DNA from: Legionella sp.
Lineage (GTDB): Bacteria > Pseudomonadota > Gammaproteobacteria > Legionellales > Legionellaceae
Assembly: GCA_002786165.1 (NCBI GenBank)
Contig: PEQK01000020.1
Span: 124,001-188,000 of the forward strand
Direction: 5' to 3'
DNA: 64,000 nucleotides
The number at the start of each line of letters is the position of its first letter. The stretch's first letter is position 1. The notes below the pieces were generated by a model. It saw only the letters and a program-made list of their open reading frames with translations. It had not been told where the DNA came from and did no database searches. This document shows, piece by piece, positions 45,772 to 55,937 of this stretch. The position numbers and the translations under genes were made by a program.

Positions 45772-47658
45772 TCAGACCGCTTTTTTGGGTGTACCAAAAG
45801 AGCGGTTATTTTCCTTGGAGGCAAAGGGTTGTAAAAAAGCATCCAGATTTGGAGTTTGTTGCATTCGATATTGATATACGGCATAAAAAGCCATGACATT
45901 TTTAAGATAATTACGTGTTTCTTGCCAAGGCAGAGTTTCAATCCAGATATCGATATCTTTAGGGGGATGATTTTTTAACCAATGTTGTACTTGTTTGGGA
46001 CCTGCATTATAGGCTGCCGCCATCAATAAAGGATGTCCGTGGAATGGTTGGCTCAACATGTTTAAATAAGCAATGCCAAGATGAATGTTTGTGGTCGAAG
46101 AAAACAATTCTTTGTCATTGGAATACGCTATTTTAGCCTGCTTGGCGATGATTTTTGCGGTACGCGGTAAAATTTGCATCAATCCACAGGCACCTGCTTG
46201 CGAGGTGATGTCTTCAAAAAACGTGCTTTCTTGACGAATTATGGCATACACCAGGGCTTCCGGCATGTGATACGCCTTGGCATAAGTTTGAATGACTTGT
46301 CGATAGGTCAAGGGAAAACGCAAGGTCAGCTGATGAAATAAAGCTTCATCGCTAGAGCTCAAATAAATGGCTTTACCTGGCCAATGCAAATGCGCTGCTA
46401 CCCAATAGGTGAGCGCACTTTTTTCAGATTTGGGTAACTCACTGCTGAATTCATTTAGGGTTCTAGCGGCCAACCACCCTTGCTTTGCGTGATATAATTG
46501 TGCGATTTTATCCAGCACAGGCGCGTACACTGCGATGCTTTGTAGATCTTGATTGGCAGGCTCAGATTCAAAATGAAGCGCTTGATGAGATCGAACACTG
46601 GCTAAAAATCCATAATACGATCGTTTTTGGGCCAATAATTGATAGTGTTGTAAAGCCTCTTGGTGTCGCCCTAGGGCATCCAATGCGCGAGCATGCCAGT
46701 ATTGCCAATTAGGTTCTGGTTGGTTAGTGGTTGCGTCAGTGGTAAGTTGTAAGATCTTATGCCACTTCTGATGCATCAATGCATAGCGTATTTCCCAGTC
46801 TCTCAAGGTGGGGTCGCGGTACTTTGGACTGACTTGAGCAAACCATAATTCCGCATCCTCTTGATGTCGCATGGCTTTATAGAGGGCCAAATAAGCCAAA
46901 AATTGTTGTTTTTGATCCCCGTTTAACAAACGAGATGTTTGAGGATGATGCCATAAAGTAATAGCCGCTTTGCTATTACGGGATACGACCAATTTTAAGC
47001 CATACAAATACAAATCGCCGCTCAATTGTCCTGGTTGGAGTAGGACAATACGTTTGGGGTCATGCGCAATTTGATTCAACGCATTCGCTTCTTTTTCACG
47101 GGCTGATCCCGATTGCTTCAGCAAATATAAGGCGAGCGCGCCTTGGTTTTTGGCCAGAGATAGGGTGATTCTCTGGTCGATGTGTGCTTGAGTGAGTAGA
47201 TGATTTTTTAATAATAAACCAAACAATGTGGTGCATGAGAGCGGTTGAGACTGTGCTGAGAGCCATAAGGGCAATGCACCTTGTAAGGCTTCTTGAGTTT
47301 GTCCGAGATGATACAAGGCTGTTTGTTCATGACATTGTAACGCCCGATCATCTGTAGGGCGATAATATTGATGAAAATGCGTCCAATCTTGCTGTTTTGC
47401 CAATTGATACAACCATTTGTTACGTAATTTCTGGGTCAATGGTGTGGTGGGTTCTATGAATTGGATAAATTCAGGATCGATGGTGGTGGGCAAATGCTCT
47501 ACCCAATGCACATAAGTGAGATATTTGGTGAGGTAAGTTTGCGGTGTGTGTTCGGGTTCGTCCGCGTGGAGAACAGGGGAGATAAAAAGAAAAACCCCCA
47601 TCACAGCAGATTGTATAGCGCCACACAGAAGCTTTGTGCGATCTAGTTTATAAAACAT
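45772..47658 (-). CDS. slt: Soluble lytic murein transglycosylase
   Basis: The 628-residue precursor has an N-terminal signal sequence (CGAIQSAVMGVFLFISPVLHA). A long superhelical alpha domain covers about residues 30-450, and the C-terminal SLT domain has the catalytic Glu in YAIIRQESTFFEDITSQAGA and CGLMQILPRTAK. AYNAGPKQVQHWL completes the signature. It cleaves peptidoglycan in the periplasm with exolytic 1,6-anhydro chemistry. ATG 47658 overlaps the end of rpe by 11 bases; a TTG four codons earlier is less likely. Confidence 0.93.
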   Translation of the reverse strand: MFYKLDRTKLLCGAIQSAVMGVFLFISPVLHADEPEHTPQTYLTKYLTYVHWVEHLPTTIDPEFIQFIEPTTPLTQKLRNKWLYQLAKQQDWTHFHQYYRPTDDRALQCHEQTALYHLGQTQEALQGALPLWLSAQSQPLSCTTLFGLLLKNHLLTQAHIDQRITLSLAKNQGALALYLLKQSGSAREKEANALNQIAHDPKRIVLLQPGQLSGDLYLYGLKLVVSRNSKAAITLWHHPQTSRLLNGDQKQQFLAYLALYKAMRHQEDAELWFAQVSPKYRDPTLRDWEIRYALMHQKWHKILQLTTDATTNQPEPNWQYWHARALDALGRHQEALQHYQLLAQKRSYYGFLASVRSHQALHFESEPANQDLQSIAVYAPVLDKIAQLYHAKQGWLAARTLNEFSSELPKSEKSALTYWVAAHLHWPGKAIYLSSSDEALFHQLTLRFPLTYRQVIQTYAKAYHMPEALVYAIIRQESTFFEDITSQAGACGLMQILPRTAKIIAKQAKIAYSNDKELFSSTTNIHLGIAYLNMLSQPFHGHPLLMAAAYNAGPKQVQHWLKNHPPKDIDIWIETLPWQETRNYLKNVMAFYAVYQYRMQQTPNLDAFLQPFASKENNRSFGTPKKAV

Positions 47659-48331
47659 CAGCTTGCGCAAGTTGTTGACGAAGATCTTGAATCATAGTGG
47701 TGTAGTCATCGCTTTTGAAAATGGTAGATCCTGCTACAAATTCGGTTGCGCCAACCTGGGCCAAAGATGCGATGTTTTCTAGGGTAATGCCTCCATCCAC
47801 GCAAATGGGTAATTCGGGATATAGGCGATGAACATGATCGATTTTTGGAAGCATGGCCGGAATGAGTTGTTGTCCAGCAAAACCAGGATTGACGGTCATC
47901 ATCAATACAAAATCTAATTGATGCTGGCACCAACGAATGCAATCAATCGATGTGGCTGGATTTAAGACAAGACCTGCTTTACAGCCTGAATCATGAATCA
48001 ATTGTAAACTTCGGTCCAAATGCAATGTTGCTTCAGGATGGATGCTGATGCGATTGACGCCGGTTTTGGCAAATGCCATGATCATGTCATCAACGGGTGC
48101 GACCATCAAGTGGACATCGATTTGTAGGTCCGGAAATTGTTGGCGTAACGCGCTGCAAAGATGGGGGCCAAATGTTATATTAGGCACGTAATGATTGTCC
48201 ATCACATCAATGTGCAATAGATCAGCGCCACCTTGGATGACGGCTGCCACTTCTTCGCCGAGTGTCATCAAATTTGCGGACAATAAAGAAGGCAGTATCT
48301 GATAGGTATTAGCCAAAATCGAGCACCCCAT
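47648..48331 (-). CDS. rpe: Ribulose-phosphate 3-epimerase
   Basis: The 227-residue TIM barrel has ILPSLLSANLMTLGEEV, LHIDVMDNHYVPNITFG, VHLMVAP, MMTVNPGFAGQ and VDGGITLENI, the complete metal and phosphate sites. It interconverts ribulose- and xylulose-5-phosphate. Its start lies 23 bases inside the end of the upstream barrel gene, and slt overlaps its end, so the four minus-strand genes look co-transcribed. Confidence 0.95.
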   Translation of the reverse strand: MGCSILANTYQILPSLLSANLMTLGEEVAAVIQGGADLLHIDVMDNHYVPNITFGPHLCSALRQQFPDLQIDVHLMVAPVDDMIMAFAKTGVNRISIHPEATLHLDRSLQLIHDSGCKAGLVLNPATSIDCIRWCQHQLDFVLMMTVNPGFAGQQLIPAMLPKIDHVHRLYPELPICVDGGITLENIASLAQVGATEFVAGSTIFKSDDYTTMIQDLRQQLAQADVL

Positions 48332-49169
48332 TGAAACCAATCATTGCAGAATACAAGATGGTTTTGCGTTGAAACACACCGTCATTAAATGGATTAGTGG
48401 TCTTCGTGGTGCCTGTTGTAAAATAACGCAAGTCCAAAGACAACCAGCAAAAATCATCCATAAAATAGCTTACTCCCATAATGGCTTGGCCGGCGTAGGT
48501 ACTGTGTGCTTGGGTAAAATCTTTTTCATATAAAGTGGCAGGTGTGGCGCCTGTGGCGGTCACTTCCGCAGTATTAGACCCATAATGAAATTGCAAACTG
48601 TTTTGGACGTAAGAATAGCCTAATCCCAGCCCAATATAAGGTGCAATCGCAGAATACCCATCATTATTGGGCATTAGTAAATCGTAAAAAATATTGACCA
48701 TACCCGCACCAGTATTGGTGTCGCCACCAATGTGAAATGTTGGGCTGCTGGACATGCTGTCGATGGCAATATAATCCCCAATTTTTAATTCGCTGAAGGG
48801 ATTGTTATTATAAAACACTTCAAATTCTGCTCGGTAGTTATTGCAAAATCGATACCCAATTTGTCCACCGATGCCGCCTAAGACGGAGTAGGTGAGTTTG
48901 CTGGGGACATCTGTACTTAATAGGCTGGTAAGTTGATCAAAGGATATATTGAGTGCAGTGGCTACAGTTTCCCTGAATAGTAGTCCTGGAGGGCTTGAAA
49001 GTGATGGGATACTAGCTATTGGATTTACGGTAAACCCTATACTAGGTGCATACGTTGGTCCTAAAAACACGCCAGCATAAGCCCCTTGTACGGGCTTGAT
49101 GGCAAAGCTTGGTGCATTGAGAAGAAGGAGCATGCCAATGCCCAGTACTTTCAGCGGTGTGTGTGTCAT
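48309..49169 (-). CDS. Outer-membrane beta-barrel protein, second of a tandem pair
   Basis: The 286-residue precursor has a signal peptide (VLGIGMLLLLNAPSFA). The mature chain begins VQGAYAGVFLGPTYAPS and has repeated barrel strands: GGIGGQIGYRFCNNYRAEFE, IAPYIGLGLGYSYVQ, YAGQAIMGVSYFMDDFCWLSLD and a final MIGFNGVLDFG. The last residue is Gly rather than an aromatic. It resembles its upstream neighbour in layout, indicating tandem duplication. Its end overlaps rpe by 23 bases. Confidence 0.8.
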   Translation of the reverse strand: MTHTPLKVLGIGMLLLLNAPSFAIKPVQGAYAGVFLGPTYAPSIGFTVNPIASIPSLSSPPGLLFRETVATALNISFDQLTSLLSTDVPSKLTYSVLGGIGGQIGYRFCNNYRAEFEVFYNNNPFSELKIGDYIAIDSMSSSPTFHIGGDTNTGAGMVNIFYDLLMPNNDGYSAIAPYIGLGLGYSYVQNSLQFHYGSNTAEVTATGATPATLYEKDFTQAHSTYAGQAIMGVSYFMDDFCWLSLDLRYFTTGTTKTTNPFNDGVFQRKTILYSAMIGFNGVLDFG

Positions 49170-49254
49170 CGTGATATTCCTTATCAGTTGTTGCTTGTGA
49201 TGAAGGTCTTGCCTCATCCGCGCCCATTGGGTGCCTATCCCTTAAATGGCATGG

Positions 49255-49893
49255 TTATTTATATTTGGCCTCATCAAAACGATACGTTGCGCCAGCTTGA
49301 GCGATATGCGCTTGAAACATGTCGCCAAATGAAGACAGATTCGACGTACCTAAGTAACGATAGCCTATGCTTAAAGCATAATTTTCAGCAAAATTATACG
49401 TAATGCCTGCCATGCCTTGATAGGCAAAGGTTGAATTTTCGGCATTAAAATTGGTCAGAGTGGTAGGGCCTGTGCTGCTCAGAGTAGATTGGACCCAACC
49501 ATAGCCAATACCTGCGCCCAAGTAGGGTTGTAAGACTGGGTTTAACATTGGTACATCGAAATAGATATTGGCCATTCCAAAAACGCCTTGATTGTACCCG
49601 TCCGCTTTGCTTTGTTCTGTATTGTCTAAATAAAAATGGTCTATATTACTTTTGAGATAAGTGACTTCTGCTTCGTAACGCATAGGATTGGATTTATATC
49701 CAAAATTACCGCCTGCATCAAATCCACCTTGATAACGTGGCGCATTGAGGGTGTAAGCACCATAGGCGTGATCTAGATTAGGAGGGGTGTAAACATAACC
49801 ACCTACGATACTGGTATACAGGCCATCAATAGGGGCTGCCGCTATTGATGCGGTACATGTAAGCAACTGAAGCAAAAAAACAACAAATTTCAT
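49255..49893 (-). CDS. Outer-membrane beta-barrel protein, first of a tandem pair
   Basis: The 212-residue precursor starts at ATG 49893 with a signal peptide (MKFVVFLLQLLTCTASIAAA). Barrel strands include DGLYTSIVGGYVYTPP, GNFGYKSNPMRYEAEVTY, LQPYLGAGIGYGWVQS, YQGMAGITYNFAENYALSIG and ATYRFDEAKYK. The shared LxPYxGxGxGYxxVQ and MxGITYxF blocks match the downstream barrel. An upstream TTG or other start to 49965 adds residues unlike a signal peptide. Confidence 0.8.
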   Translation of the reverse strand: MKFVVFLLQLLTCTASIAAAPIDGLYTSIVGGYVYTPPNLDHAYGAYTLNAPRYQGGFDAGGNFGYKSNPMRYEAEVTYLKSNIDHFYLDNTEQSKADGYNQGVFGMANIYFDVPMLNPVLQPYLGAGIGYGWVQSTLSSTGPTTLTNFNAENSTFAYQGMAGITYNFAENYALSIGYRYLGTSNLSSFGDMFQAHIAQAGATYRFDEAKYK

Positions 49894-50060
49894 TCTATTC
49901 TCAGTATTATCTTTGCAGTGTGACCATGTTAACGACTTGTATGGATTTTGCAAGTTGGTCTGCATTAAATTTTTGATTTAATCCTCTCTTTAAAACAAAC
50001 CTTGTTTTGACCTTGAAATTTTGCGTAAATATTAGGATATCATCCCTTATTGAAAATAAC

Positions 50061-51470
50061 ATGACGACCGCATTGGTTTGGTTTCGACAAGATTTGCGTT
50101 GCAGTGATAATCCAGCCTTAACGTTGGCCTGTCATGAACACACCCATTTGTTACCGTTGTATGTGAAAGATACGGATACCCAGCCTCTAGGTGGTGCACA
50201 GCAGTGGTGGTTGCATCATAGTTTGTTGTCCCTCGATGCCACATTGCAGCAACATGGTTTGAATCTCATTTTACGCCAAGGCAATGCGTTGGATATTATT
50301 CTAAAATTGGTGAAAGACCATGCTATTACCACGGTTTATTGGAATCGCTGTTATGAGCCAAAACTCATCGCTCGTGATACGTTGATCAAAGCAGCCTTGA
50401 TCGCACAAGGGATTGTGGTGCAAAGCTGCAATGGTAGTTTGTTACATGAACCTTGGACCATCAAAAACAAAAGTGGTGGTTATTTTAAAGTATTTACTCC
50501 TTTTTGGCGGCATTGTCTTCAAACCATGGTGATTCCAAATCCAACCACGATTGCTCGCTATCCCAACATGATACCCACAACAAGTGATCATTTAGTCGAT
50601 TGGGCTTTGCGCCCTAAACACCCCAATTGGGCTGAAGCTTTCCCGCAGTATTGGCAGCCCGGGGAAAAAGGTGCACACGAAAAATTACAAGATTTTGTCC
50701 AACATCATATCCAGGGTTATCATCATTTACGAGATGTCCCAGCGGCAGACGCGACTTCGCGATTGTCGCCTCATCTTCACTTTGGGGAAATCAGTCCTTG
50801 GCAAATTTGGCGAATTTTAGAACAAATTATGACAGATCCCACTGTGGATCTGCATTCTGCCCAACGTTTTTTAGCGGAAATAGGCTGGCGTGAGTTTTCT
50901 TATCATTTGCTCTATCATTTTCCTGAGCTTCCCAACGCTCATTTCAACGCCAAATTCGATACATTTCCATGGCAGAACGATGTATCGAATTTCATAGCTT
51001 GGCAAAAAGGTTTGACGGGATTTCCTATTGTTGATGCGGGCATGCGCCAATTATGGAAAACTGGATATATGCATAATCGTGTGCGTATGATCGTGGCTTC
51101 TTTTTTGATCAAAGATTTGTTGATCGATTGGCGTTTGGGTGCGGATTGGTTTTTAGACACCTTGGTGGATGCGGATTTGGCCAGTAATAGTGCCAGTTGG
51201 CAATGGGTCGCTGGAAGTGGTGCGGATGCAGCGCCTTATTTTCGTATTTTTAATCCCATGTTACAAAGTGAAAAGTTTGACCCGAATGGAGACTATATTC
51301 GAGAATGGGTGCCAGAGTTAAGCCGTGTTGATAGCAAATGGATACACCAACCTTGGTTGGCATCCGATGCTGCACTGGGCTTATGTTTGGGTAAGGAGTA
51401 TCCCAAACCTATTGTTGATCACGGTGAAGCACGTAAAAAAGCATTGCAATATTATCAACTCACTGAGTGA
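50061..51470 (+). CDS. phr: Deoxyribodipyrimidine photolyase
   Basis: The 469-residue flavoprotein has the N-terminal antenna domain (TTALVWFRQDLRCSDNPALT). The C-terminal FAD domain carries TSRLSPHLHFGEISPWQIW, GFPIVDAGMRQLWKTGYMHN and NSASWQWVAGSGADAAPYFR. It repairs cyclobutane pyrimidine dimers using light, which suggests at least occasional light exposure outside a host. ATG 50061 is chosen for the family-like start. Its end overlaps convergent nadE by 11 bases. Confidence 0.94.
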   Translation: MTTALVWFRQDLRCSDNPALTLACHEHTHLLPLYVKDTDTQPLGGAQQWWLHHSLLSLDATLQQHGLNLILRQGNALDIILKLVKDHAITTVYWNRCYEPKLIARDTLIKAALIAQGIVVQSCNGSLLHEPWTIKNKSGGYFKVFTPFWRHCLQTMVIPNPTTIARYPNMIPTTSDHLVDWALRPKHPNWAEAFPQYWQPGEKGAHEKLQDFVQHHIQGYHHLRDVPAADATSRLSPHLHFGEISPWQIWRILEQIMTDPTVDLHSAQRFLAEIGWREFSYHLLYHFPELPNAHFNAKFDTFPWQNDVSNFIAWQKGLTGFPIVDAGMRQLWKTGYMHNRVRMIVASFLIKDLLIDWRLGADWFLDTLVDADLASNSASWQWVAGSGADAAPYFRIFNPMLQSEKFDPNGDYIREWVPELSRVDSKWIHQPWLASDAALGLCLGKEYPKPIVDHGEARKKALQYYQLTE

Positions 51471-53079
51471 TTGATTCGTCTGCTTTAAATTGTTGCGTAA
51501 TGGGGTAGCGCCAATCTCTACCAAAAGCCCGCGAAGAGATTTTAGGTCCCGGTGGGGCTTGTTGGCGCTTATATTCATTACGTTTGATGAGACGCAAGGT
51601 TTGTTGAACGGCTTCTATTGGGTGACCCAATGCTACTAATTGTTCGCAGCTTAAGCCATGTTCCATATATCCTACAATAATGGCGTCAAGCACCTCATAT
51701 GCAGGTAAACTGTCCTGATCCGTTTGATTCGGTGCTAATTCGGCACTGGGTGCGCGGGTTAACACGCGTTCTGGAATGACCTCAGCGTGTTGATTGCGAT
51801 AATACGCCAATTCGTACACTTTGGTTTTTAACACATCTTTGAGAACAGCAAACCCTCCACACATATCCCCATAGAGAGTGGTATAGCCTACCGCTGTTTC
51901 ACTTTTATTGCTCGTAGAGACGACCATCCAGCCTGTTTGATTGGACAACGCCATTAATAAAATGCCTCGAATCCGAGCTTGAATATTTTCTGCTGTGATG
52001 CCTAAAGCAGACTGAGGCATACAAGGTTCTAATGTGGTTAAAATGGTTTGAAAAGCTGGATCAATAGGCAGATACTTTGTCAGCACCTTCATGGTTGCGC
52101 TTTGGGTTTGAGCATCTTGTGCACTCATGTCAGCTGAATAACGGGAAGGCAACAGCACAGCCATGACGTTGTCTGCGCCAATGGCATCGACAGCAATGGC
52201 TAAGGTAAGCGCGGAGTCTATTCCGCCAGATAATCCTAAGAGCACACCCGGAATATTATTTTTTTTGACATAATCGCGTAATCCGCACACCAAGGCTTGA
52301 TAGATCAACGCAGTTGGCGTCAAAAGAGGCGTAAGCTTGCCTTGAATCAGATGTTCGGTGAGGTGGACTGTTTCTAAAGCTTCTGTGAAAGCAGATGCGC
52401 GTGCAACGACGTTCCCCTCTTGGTCTATCACCATCGATTGCCCGTCAAAGACCAACTCATCTTGGCCGCCTACCATATTGACATATACTACTATAATACC
52501 TGAAGCTTTTTGGCGGATGACCTTCTCACGTTGCTGCAATTTGTTGTGTTCAAAAGGAGATGCATTCAAAACGAGCATGAGATCAATAGGGGTTTGAACA
52601 AGATTCGGAACAGTATCTCCTTGCCAAACATCCTCGCAGATGCAAATGCCGATACGATAATTATTGAGGGTGAGGATGCAAGGTTTTTGTTGTCCAGGGG
52701 TAAAATAACGTTTTTCGTCAAACACGCCATAATTAGGCAGTTGTTGCTTATGATACTGCGCAGTAATCTTGGATTGATATAAAATACTTGCGGTATTGTA
52801 ACATAAGTCATTTACAATTTGCGGATGACCGAGCACAATGGTACAGTTCTGGGTTGCGGCGGTAATGCGTTTTAAGGCTTGATCAATGCGATCGAGCATA
52901 TCACGGCGCAACAATAAATCCTCTGGTGGGTAACCACAAAGAGCTAATTCAGGAAATATGATCAAATCATGAGTCTTTTGATGAGTGGTTATAATTTGGA
53001 TGATTTTATCAGTGTTTGATTCTATGGCACCCACAATAGGGTTGATTTGCGCCATCAAGATAGTGAGTGATTGGGTCAT
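51460..53079 (-). CDS. nadE: Glutamine-dependent NAD(+) synthetase
   Basis: The 539-residue two-domain enzyme has an N-terminal nitrilase-type glutaminase, with Glu in FPELALCGYPPEDLL, Lys in YHKQQLPNYGVFDEKRYF and Cys in IGICICEDVW. The C-terminal synthetase carries the PP-loop LGLSGGIDSALT and STSNKSETAVGY. It converts nicotinate adenine dinucleotide to NAD. The gene is alone on its strand, between convergent phr and divergent SNF2. Confidence 0.96.
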   Translation of the reverse strand: MTQSLTILMAQINPIVGAIESNTDKIIQIITTHQKTHDLIIFPELALCGYPPEDLLLRRDMLDRIDQALKRITAATQNCTIVLGHPQIVNDLCYNTASILYQSKITAQYHKQQLPNYGVFDEKRYFTPGQQKPCILTLNNYRIGICICEDVWQGDTVPNLVQTPIDLMLVLNASPFEHNKLQQREKVIRQKASGIIVVYVNMVGGQDELVFDGQSMVIDQEGNVVARASAFTEALETVHLTEHLIQGKLTPLLTPTALIYQALVCGLRDYVKKNNIPGVLLGLSGGIDSALTLAIAVDAIGADNVMAVLLPSRYSADMSAQDAQTQSATMKVLTKYLPIDPAFQTILTTLEPCMPQSALGITAENIQARIRGILLMALSNQTGWMVVSTSNKSETAVGYTTLYGDMCGGFAVLKDVLKTKVYELAYYRNQHAEVIPERVLTRAPSAELAPNQTDQDSLPAYEVLDAIIVGYMEHGLSCEQLVALGHPIEAVQQTLRLIKRNEYKRQQAPPGPKISSRAFGRDWRYPITQQFKADESITQ

Positions 53080-53130
53080 TAGACAGGGCCACTTAGTGCT
53101 TCAACCTTTAGTATATCCTAGTATTCGTAT

Positions 53131-55338
53131 ATGTTGAAATCCGCATTGTTGCAATTACAGCAAGAGTTCCCGTCTACAGCCTTTTTAAACGGTCAGGCGT
53201 ATTTTCAACAAGGCCACGTCTTAACCATTCGATTGAGTGATGGGTTGTTGCGCGGTCGTGTGAAAGGCAGTATGGGGCAAATTTATGATGTCCATATTGA
53301 TCTGCGTATTTGGCCAAAACATCCAGCGCGTTGCGCGTGCACGACTCATGTCAATTGCAAACATGCGGTGGCTTGTTTTTTTGCTTTACAGGCAAAAGAA
53401 AATTTAAGCATTGTGCCTTTGGCGGCTGTGCATATTGAGCCTGTGAAACCACCCTTAATGGTGCCCAAATCTCAAGAAGATGTGGTGCATATTGAGGATT
53501 TTTCTTGGTATTCTGAACTTGAAACCCGTGGTCAGGACTTTTTTGCGTACCAATTAGGAATTTTGATCGACGATAAACCGATCAGCATTGTACCGTTGGT
53601 GGTGGATTTGTTGCGTCGTATGGATACCAAACACATTGACGCGCTACCTGATGACAAAGAAATGTATTTGCCTTTGGCCAATGGGAAATTTCTGTCTGTG
53701 GCCTTGGGGCGCATCAAGCCGTTATTAAGATTATTGTTACATTATGGCATTCGAGAAGTCGTAGAAGATGATGAAATTCGTTTGCGTCGTTATCATATTA
53801 CTTTGATGCAAGAAGTAGAATCTGCAATTCAAGCCACGCGTTCACGATGGATGGGTACCGAAGAATTACGCACGCAATTACACAATTTACAGTCGGTGGC
53901 AACGGCGGCTGAAATGTCACCACCGCAAGGCTTGCAAACCACGTTACGAGACTATCAATTACAGGGTTTATCTTGGTTGAGCAGTTTACAATCTTATGGA
54001 TTTTCTGGCATTTTGGCAGATGACATGGGGCTTGGGAAAACAGTACAGGCTTTGGCGCTTTTATTGTTAGAAAAAGAACGAGGTCATTTACAACAGGCCA
54101 GTTTGATTGTAGCGCCGACCAGTTTGGTGGGCAATTGGTTGGCAGAAAGCGCGCGATTTGCACCTGGTCTTAGAGTTCTGGTTTTTCATGGTGCGGACCG
54201 TCATGTTGCGCAATTTTGTGATTATGATTTGGTGATTTCAACGTATGGTACTGTGGCACGTGATAAAGAGTTATTTTTAAGTTATGAATTTTATTATTTG
54301 ATTTTGGATGAAGCGCAATCCATTAAAAATGCGCGCACCAAAACCACGCAAATCATGCAACAATTACGTGCTGCCTTTCGTCTTTGTTTGACGGGCACCC
54401 CTTTGGAAAATCATTTGGGCGAATTATGGTCGTTGTTCCATTTTTTAATGCCTGGGTTGTTGGGTGATGCCAAGCAATTTAGACAGTTTTTTCGAGTGCC
54501 TATTGAACGAGATGGGAATGTTGAAAGACGTGAGTTATTAACTGGTCGAGTACAACCTTTTTTATTACGTAGAACTAAAAATCAAGTGATCCGAGAATTG
54601 CCGCCTAAAACGGAAATGACTCGTTTGATCGAATTACGCGGTGCGCAACGAGATTTATACGAGGCAATTCGTATGACCATGGAGAAAAAAGTCCGTGAAG
54701 TGATTGCTTCACAAGGATTGGGGAAATCACAAATTGTATTGTTGGATGCGTTGTTAAAATTAAGACAAGTCTGCTGTGATCCTCGTTTGTTGTCTCTACC
54801 TGAAGCTGCTGCTGCGCATGGTAATTCAGCCAAATTAGATGCGCTGATGGAGTTGCTGGACAGTTTGGTCGAAGAAGGCAGGCGGGTATTGGTATTTTCT
54901 CAATTTACGTCGATGTTAAAGCTGATTGAAGAAACGTTGAATCAACGTCAGTACACGTATTTGAAACTGACGGGGCAAACTCAAAATCGTCAAGCATTGG
55001 TGGATCGTTTTCAGGCTGGAGAAGCCTCCATTTTCTTAATCAGCTTAAAAGCGGGCGGCACTGGTTTAAATTTAACACGAGCCGATACCGTGATTTTATA
55101 TGATCCCTGGTGGAATCCCGCGGTTCAAGATCAAGCAGCCGGCAGAAGTCATCGTATTGGACAAGAAAATCCTGTATTTATCTATAAACTGATTACAGCA
55201 GGAACCGTTGAAGAAGCTATTTTAGACATGCAAACCAAAAAGCGTGCCTTAGTGGATAGCATCTTGACCAACCATCCCACGCCTCATTTGGGCTTAACGA
55301 TGGACGATATTGATTACTTTTTTTCGCCTCTTGCATAA
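53131..55338 (+). CDS. SWIM zinc-finger SNF2/RapA-family ATPase
   Basis: The 735-residue protein opens with a SWIM zinc finger (CAC-x5-CKH: C68, C70, C76, H78). After about 180 residues it has a complete SNF2 motor: ILADDMGLGKTVQALALL (residues 294-311), LILDEAQSIKN (390-400), LTGTPLENHLGELWSLF, ISLKAGGTGLNLTRAD and QDQAAGRSHRIGQ. Such bacterial HepA-like proteins translocate on DNA; partners are unknown. It is shorter than many relatives (over 1000 residues), lacking an extended N-terminal region. It starts about 50 bases from divergent nadE. Confidence 0.9.
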   Translation: MLKSALLQLQQEFPSTAFLNGQAYFQQGHVLTIRLSDGLLRGRVKGSMGQIYDVHIDLRIWPKHPARCACTTHVNCKHAVACFFALQAKENLSIVPLAAVHIEPVKPPLMVPKSQEDVVHIEDFSWYSELETRGQDFFAYQLGILIDDKPISIVPLVVDLLRRMDTKHIDALPDDKEMYLPLANGKFLSVALGRIKPLLRLLLHYGIREVVEDDEIRLRRYHITLMQEVESAIQATRSRWMGTEELRTQLHNLQSVATAAEMSPPQGLQTTLRDYQLQGLSWLSSLQSYGFSGILADDMGLGKTVQALALLLLEKERGHLQQASLIVAPTSLVGNWLAESARFAPGLRVLVFHGADRHVAQFCDYDLVISTYGTVARDKELFLSYEFYYLILDEAQSIKNARTKTTQIMQQLRAAFRLCLTGTPLENHLGELWSLFHFLMPGLLGDAKQFRQFFRVPIERDGNVERRELLTGRVQPFLLRRTKNQVIRELPPKTEMTRLIELRGAQRDLYEAIRMTMEKKVREVIASQGLGKSQIVLLDALLKLRQVCCDPRLLSLPEAAAAHGNSAKLDALMELLDSLVEEGRRVLVFSQFTSMLKLIEETLNQRQYTYLKLTGQTQNRQALVDRFQAGEASIFLISLKAGGTGLNLTRADTVILYDPWWNPAVQDQAAGRSHRIGQENPVFIYKLITAGTVEEAILDMQTKKRALVDSILTNHPTPHLGLTMDDIDYFFSPLA

Positions 55339-55412
55339 CCAAAAATGAATCGGTTAAAATTTGGTATTGTTTTTTTTGATCAATGTTTGTTCTGTAATTT
55401 GGGGCTATTTTT

Positions 55413-55862
55413 ATGAAAAAAGTTATATTTTTTTTACTATGTTATACCATGCAAGCTTTGGCCAGTGAAAAGCCTGCTGACTGTCCCAATTATAGATTAT
55501 TTGAAATATATGTAAAAAATAATACAGAATCAGTATGTACCATCGTGCAAGAAAATTTGAGAAGAGGTTATCTCAAGCAACATTTTTATCCAATTGATAT
55601 TAAACCAAATGAACAAAAACAAGTGAAGACCTTACAAGATTATGCTGTTCAAGGATCAGATTTGGTTTTAAGTTATCAATGTGGTGATAATAAATTTGCT
55701 ACAATAGAATCAGAGCGTGATGTTTGGGCTGCGGATCATGTGTATGTGAAAGGCTGGATTTGGAGCTTAACTGGTATGAATGCTTCTTATGCTGTTGCTC
55801 ATTATGGTAGCTGTGAAGAACATCAACCTGCGAAAATAGTTTGGACTCTTTCTGAACACTAG
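55413..55862 (+). CDS. Small secreted cysteine-containing protein of unknown function
   Basis: The 149-residue protein has a clear signal peptide (MKKVIFFLLCYTMQALA, cleavage near ASEK). The mature part of about 131 residues holds four cysteines (DCPNY, SVCTIV, YQCGDN, GSCEEH), likely two disulfides, and looks beta-rich. I do not recognise a family. It has its own spacing on both sides and no operon partner. DsbA/DsbB (dsbB at 5227) and type II secretion would fit such a substrate, but that is inference. Confidence 0.6.
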   Translation: MKKVIFFLLCYTMQALASEKPADCPNYRLFEIYVKNNTESVCTIVQENLRRGYLKQHFYPIDIKPNEQKQVKTLQDYAVQGSDLVLSYQCGDNKFATIESERDVWAADHVYVKGWIWSLTGMNASYAVAHYGSCEEHQPAKIVWTLSEH

Positions 55863-55937
55863 TGTTTTGCAACATAGAGTATCTATGTGCCAATAAAAGT
55901 AGTTTGCTGCACGTTCTAAAAATAATTCGACGAAAGA

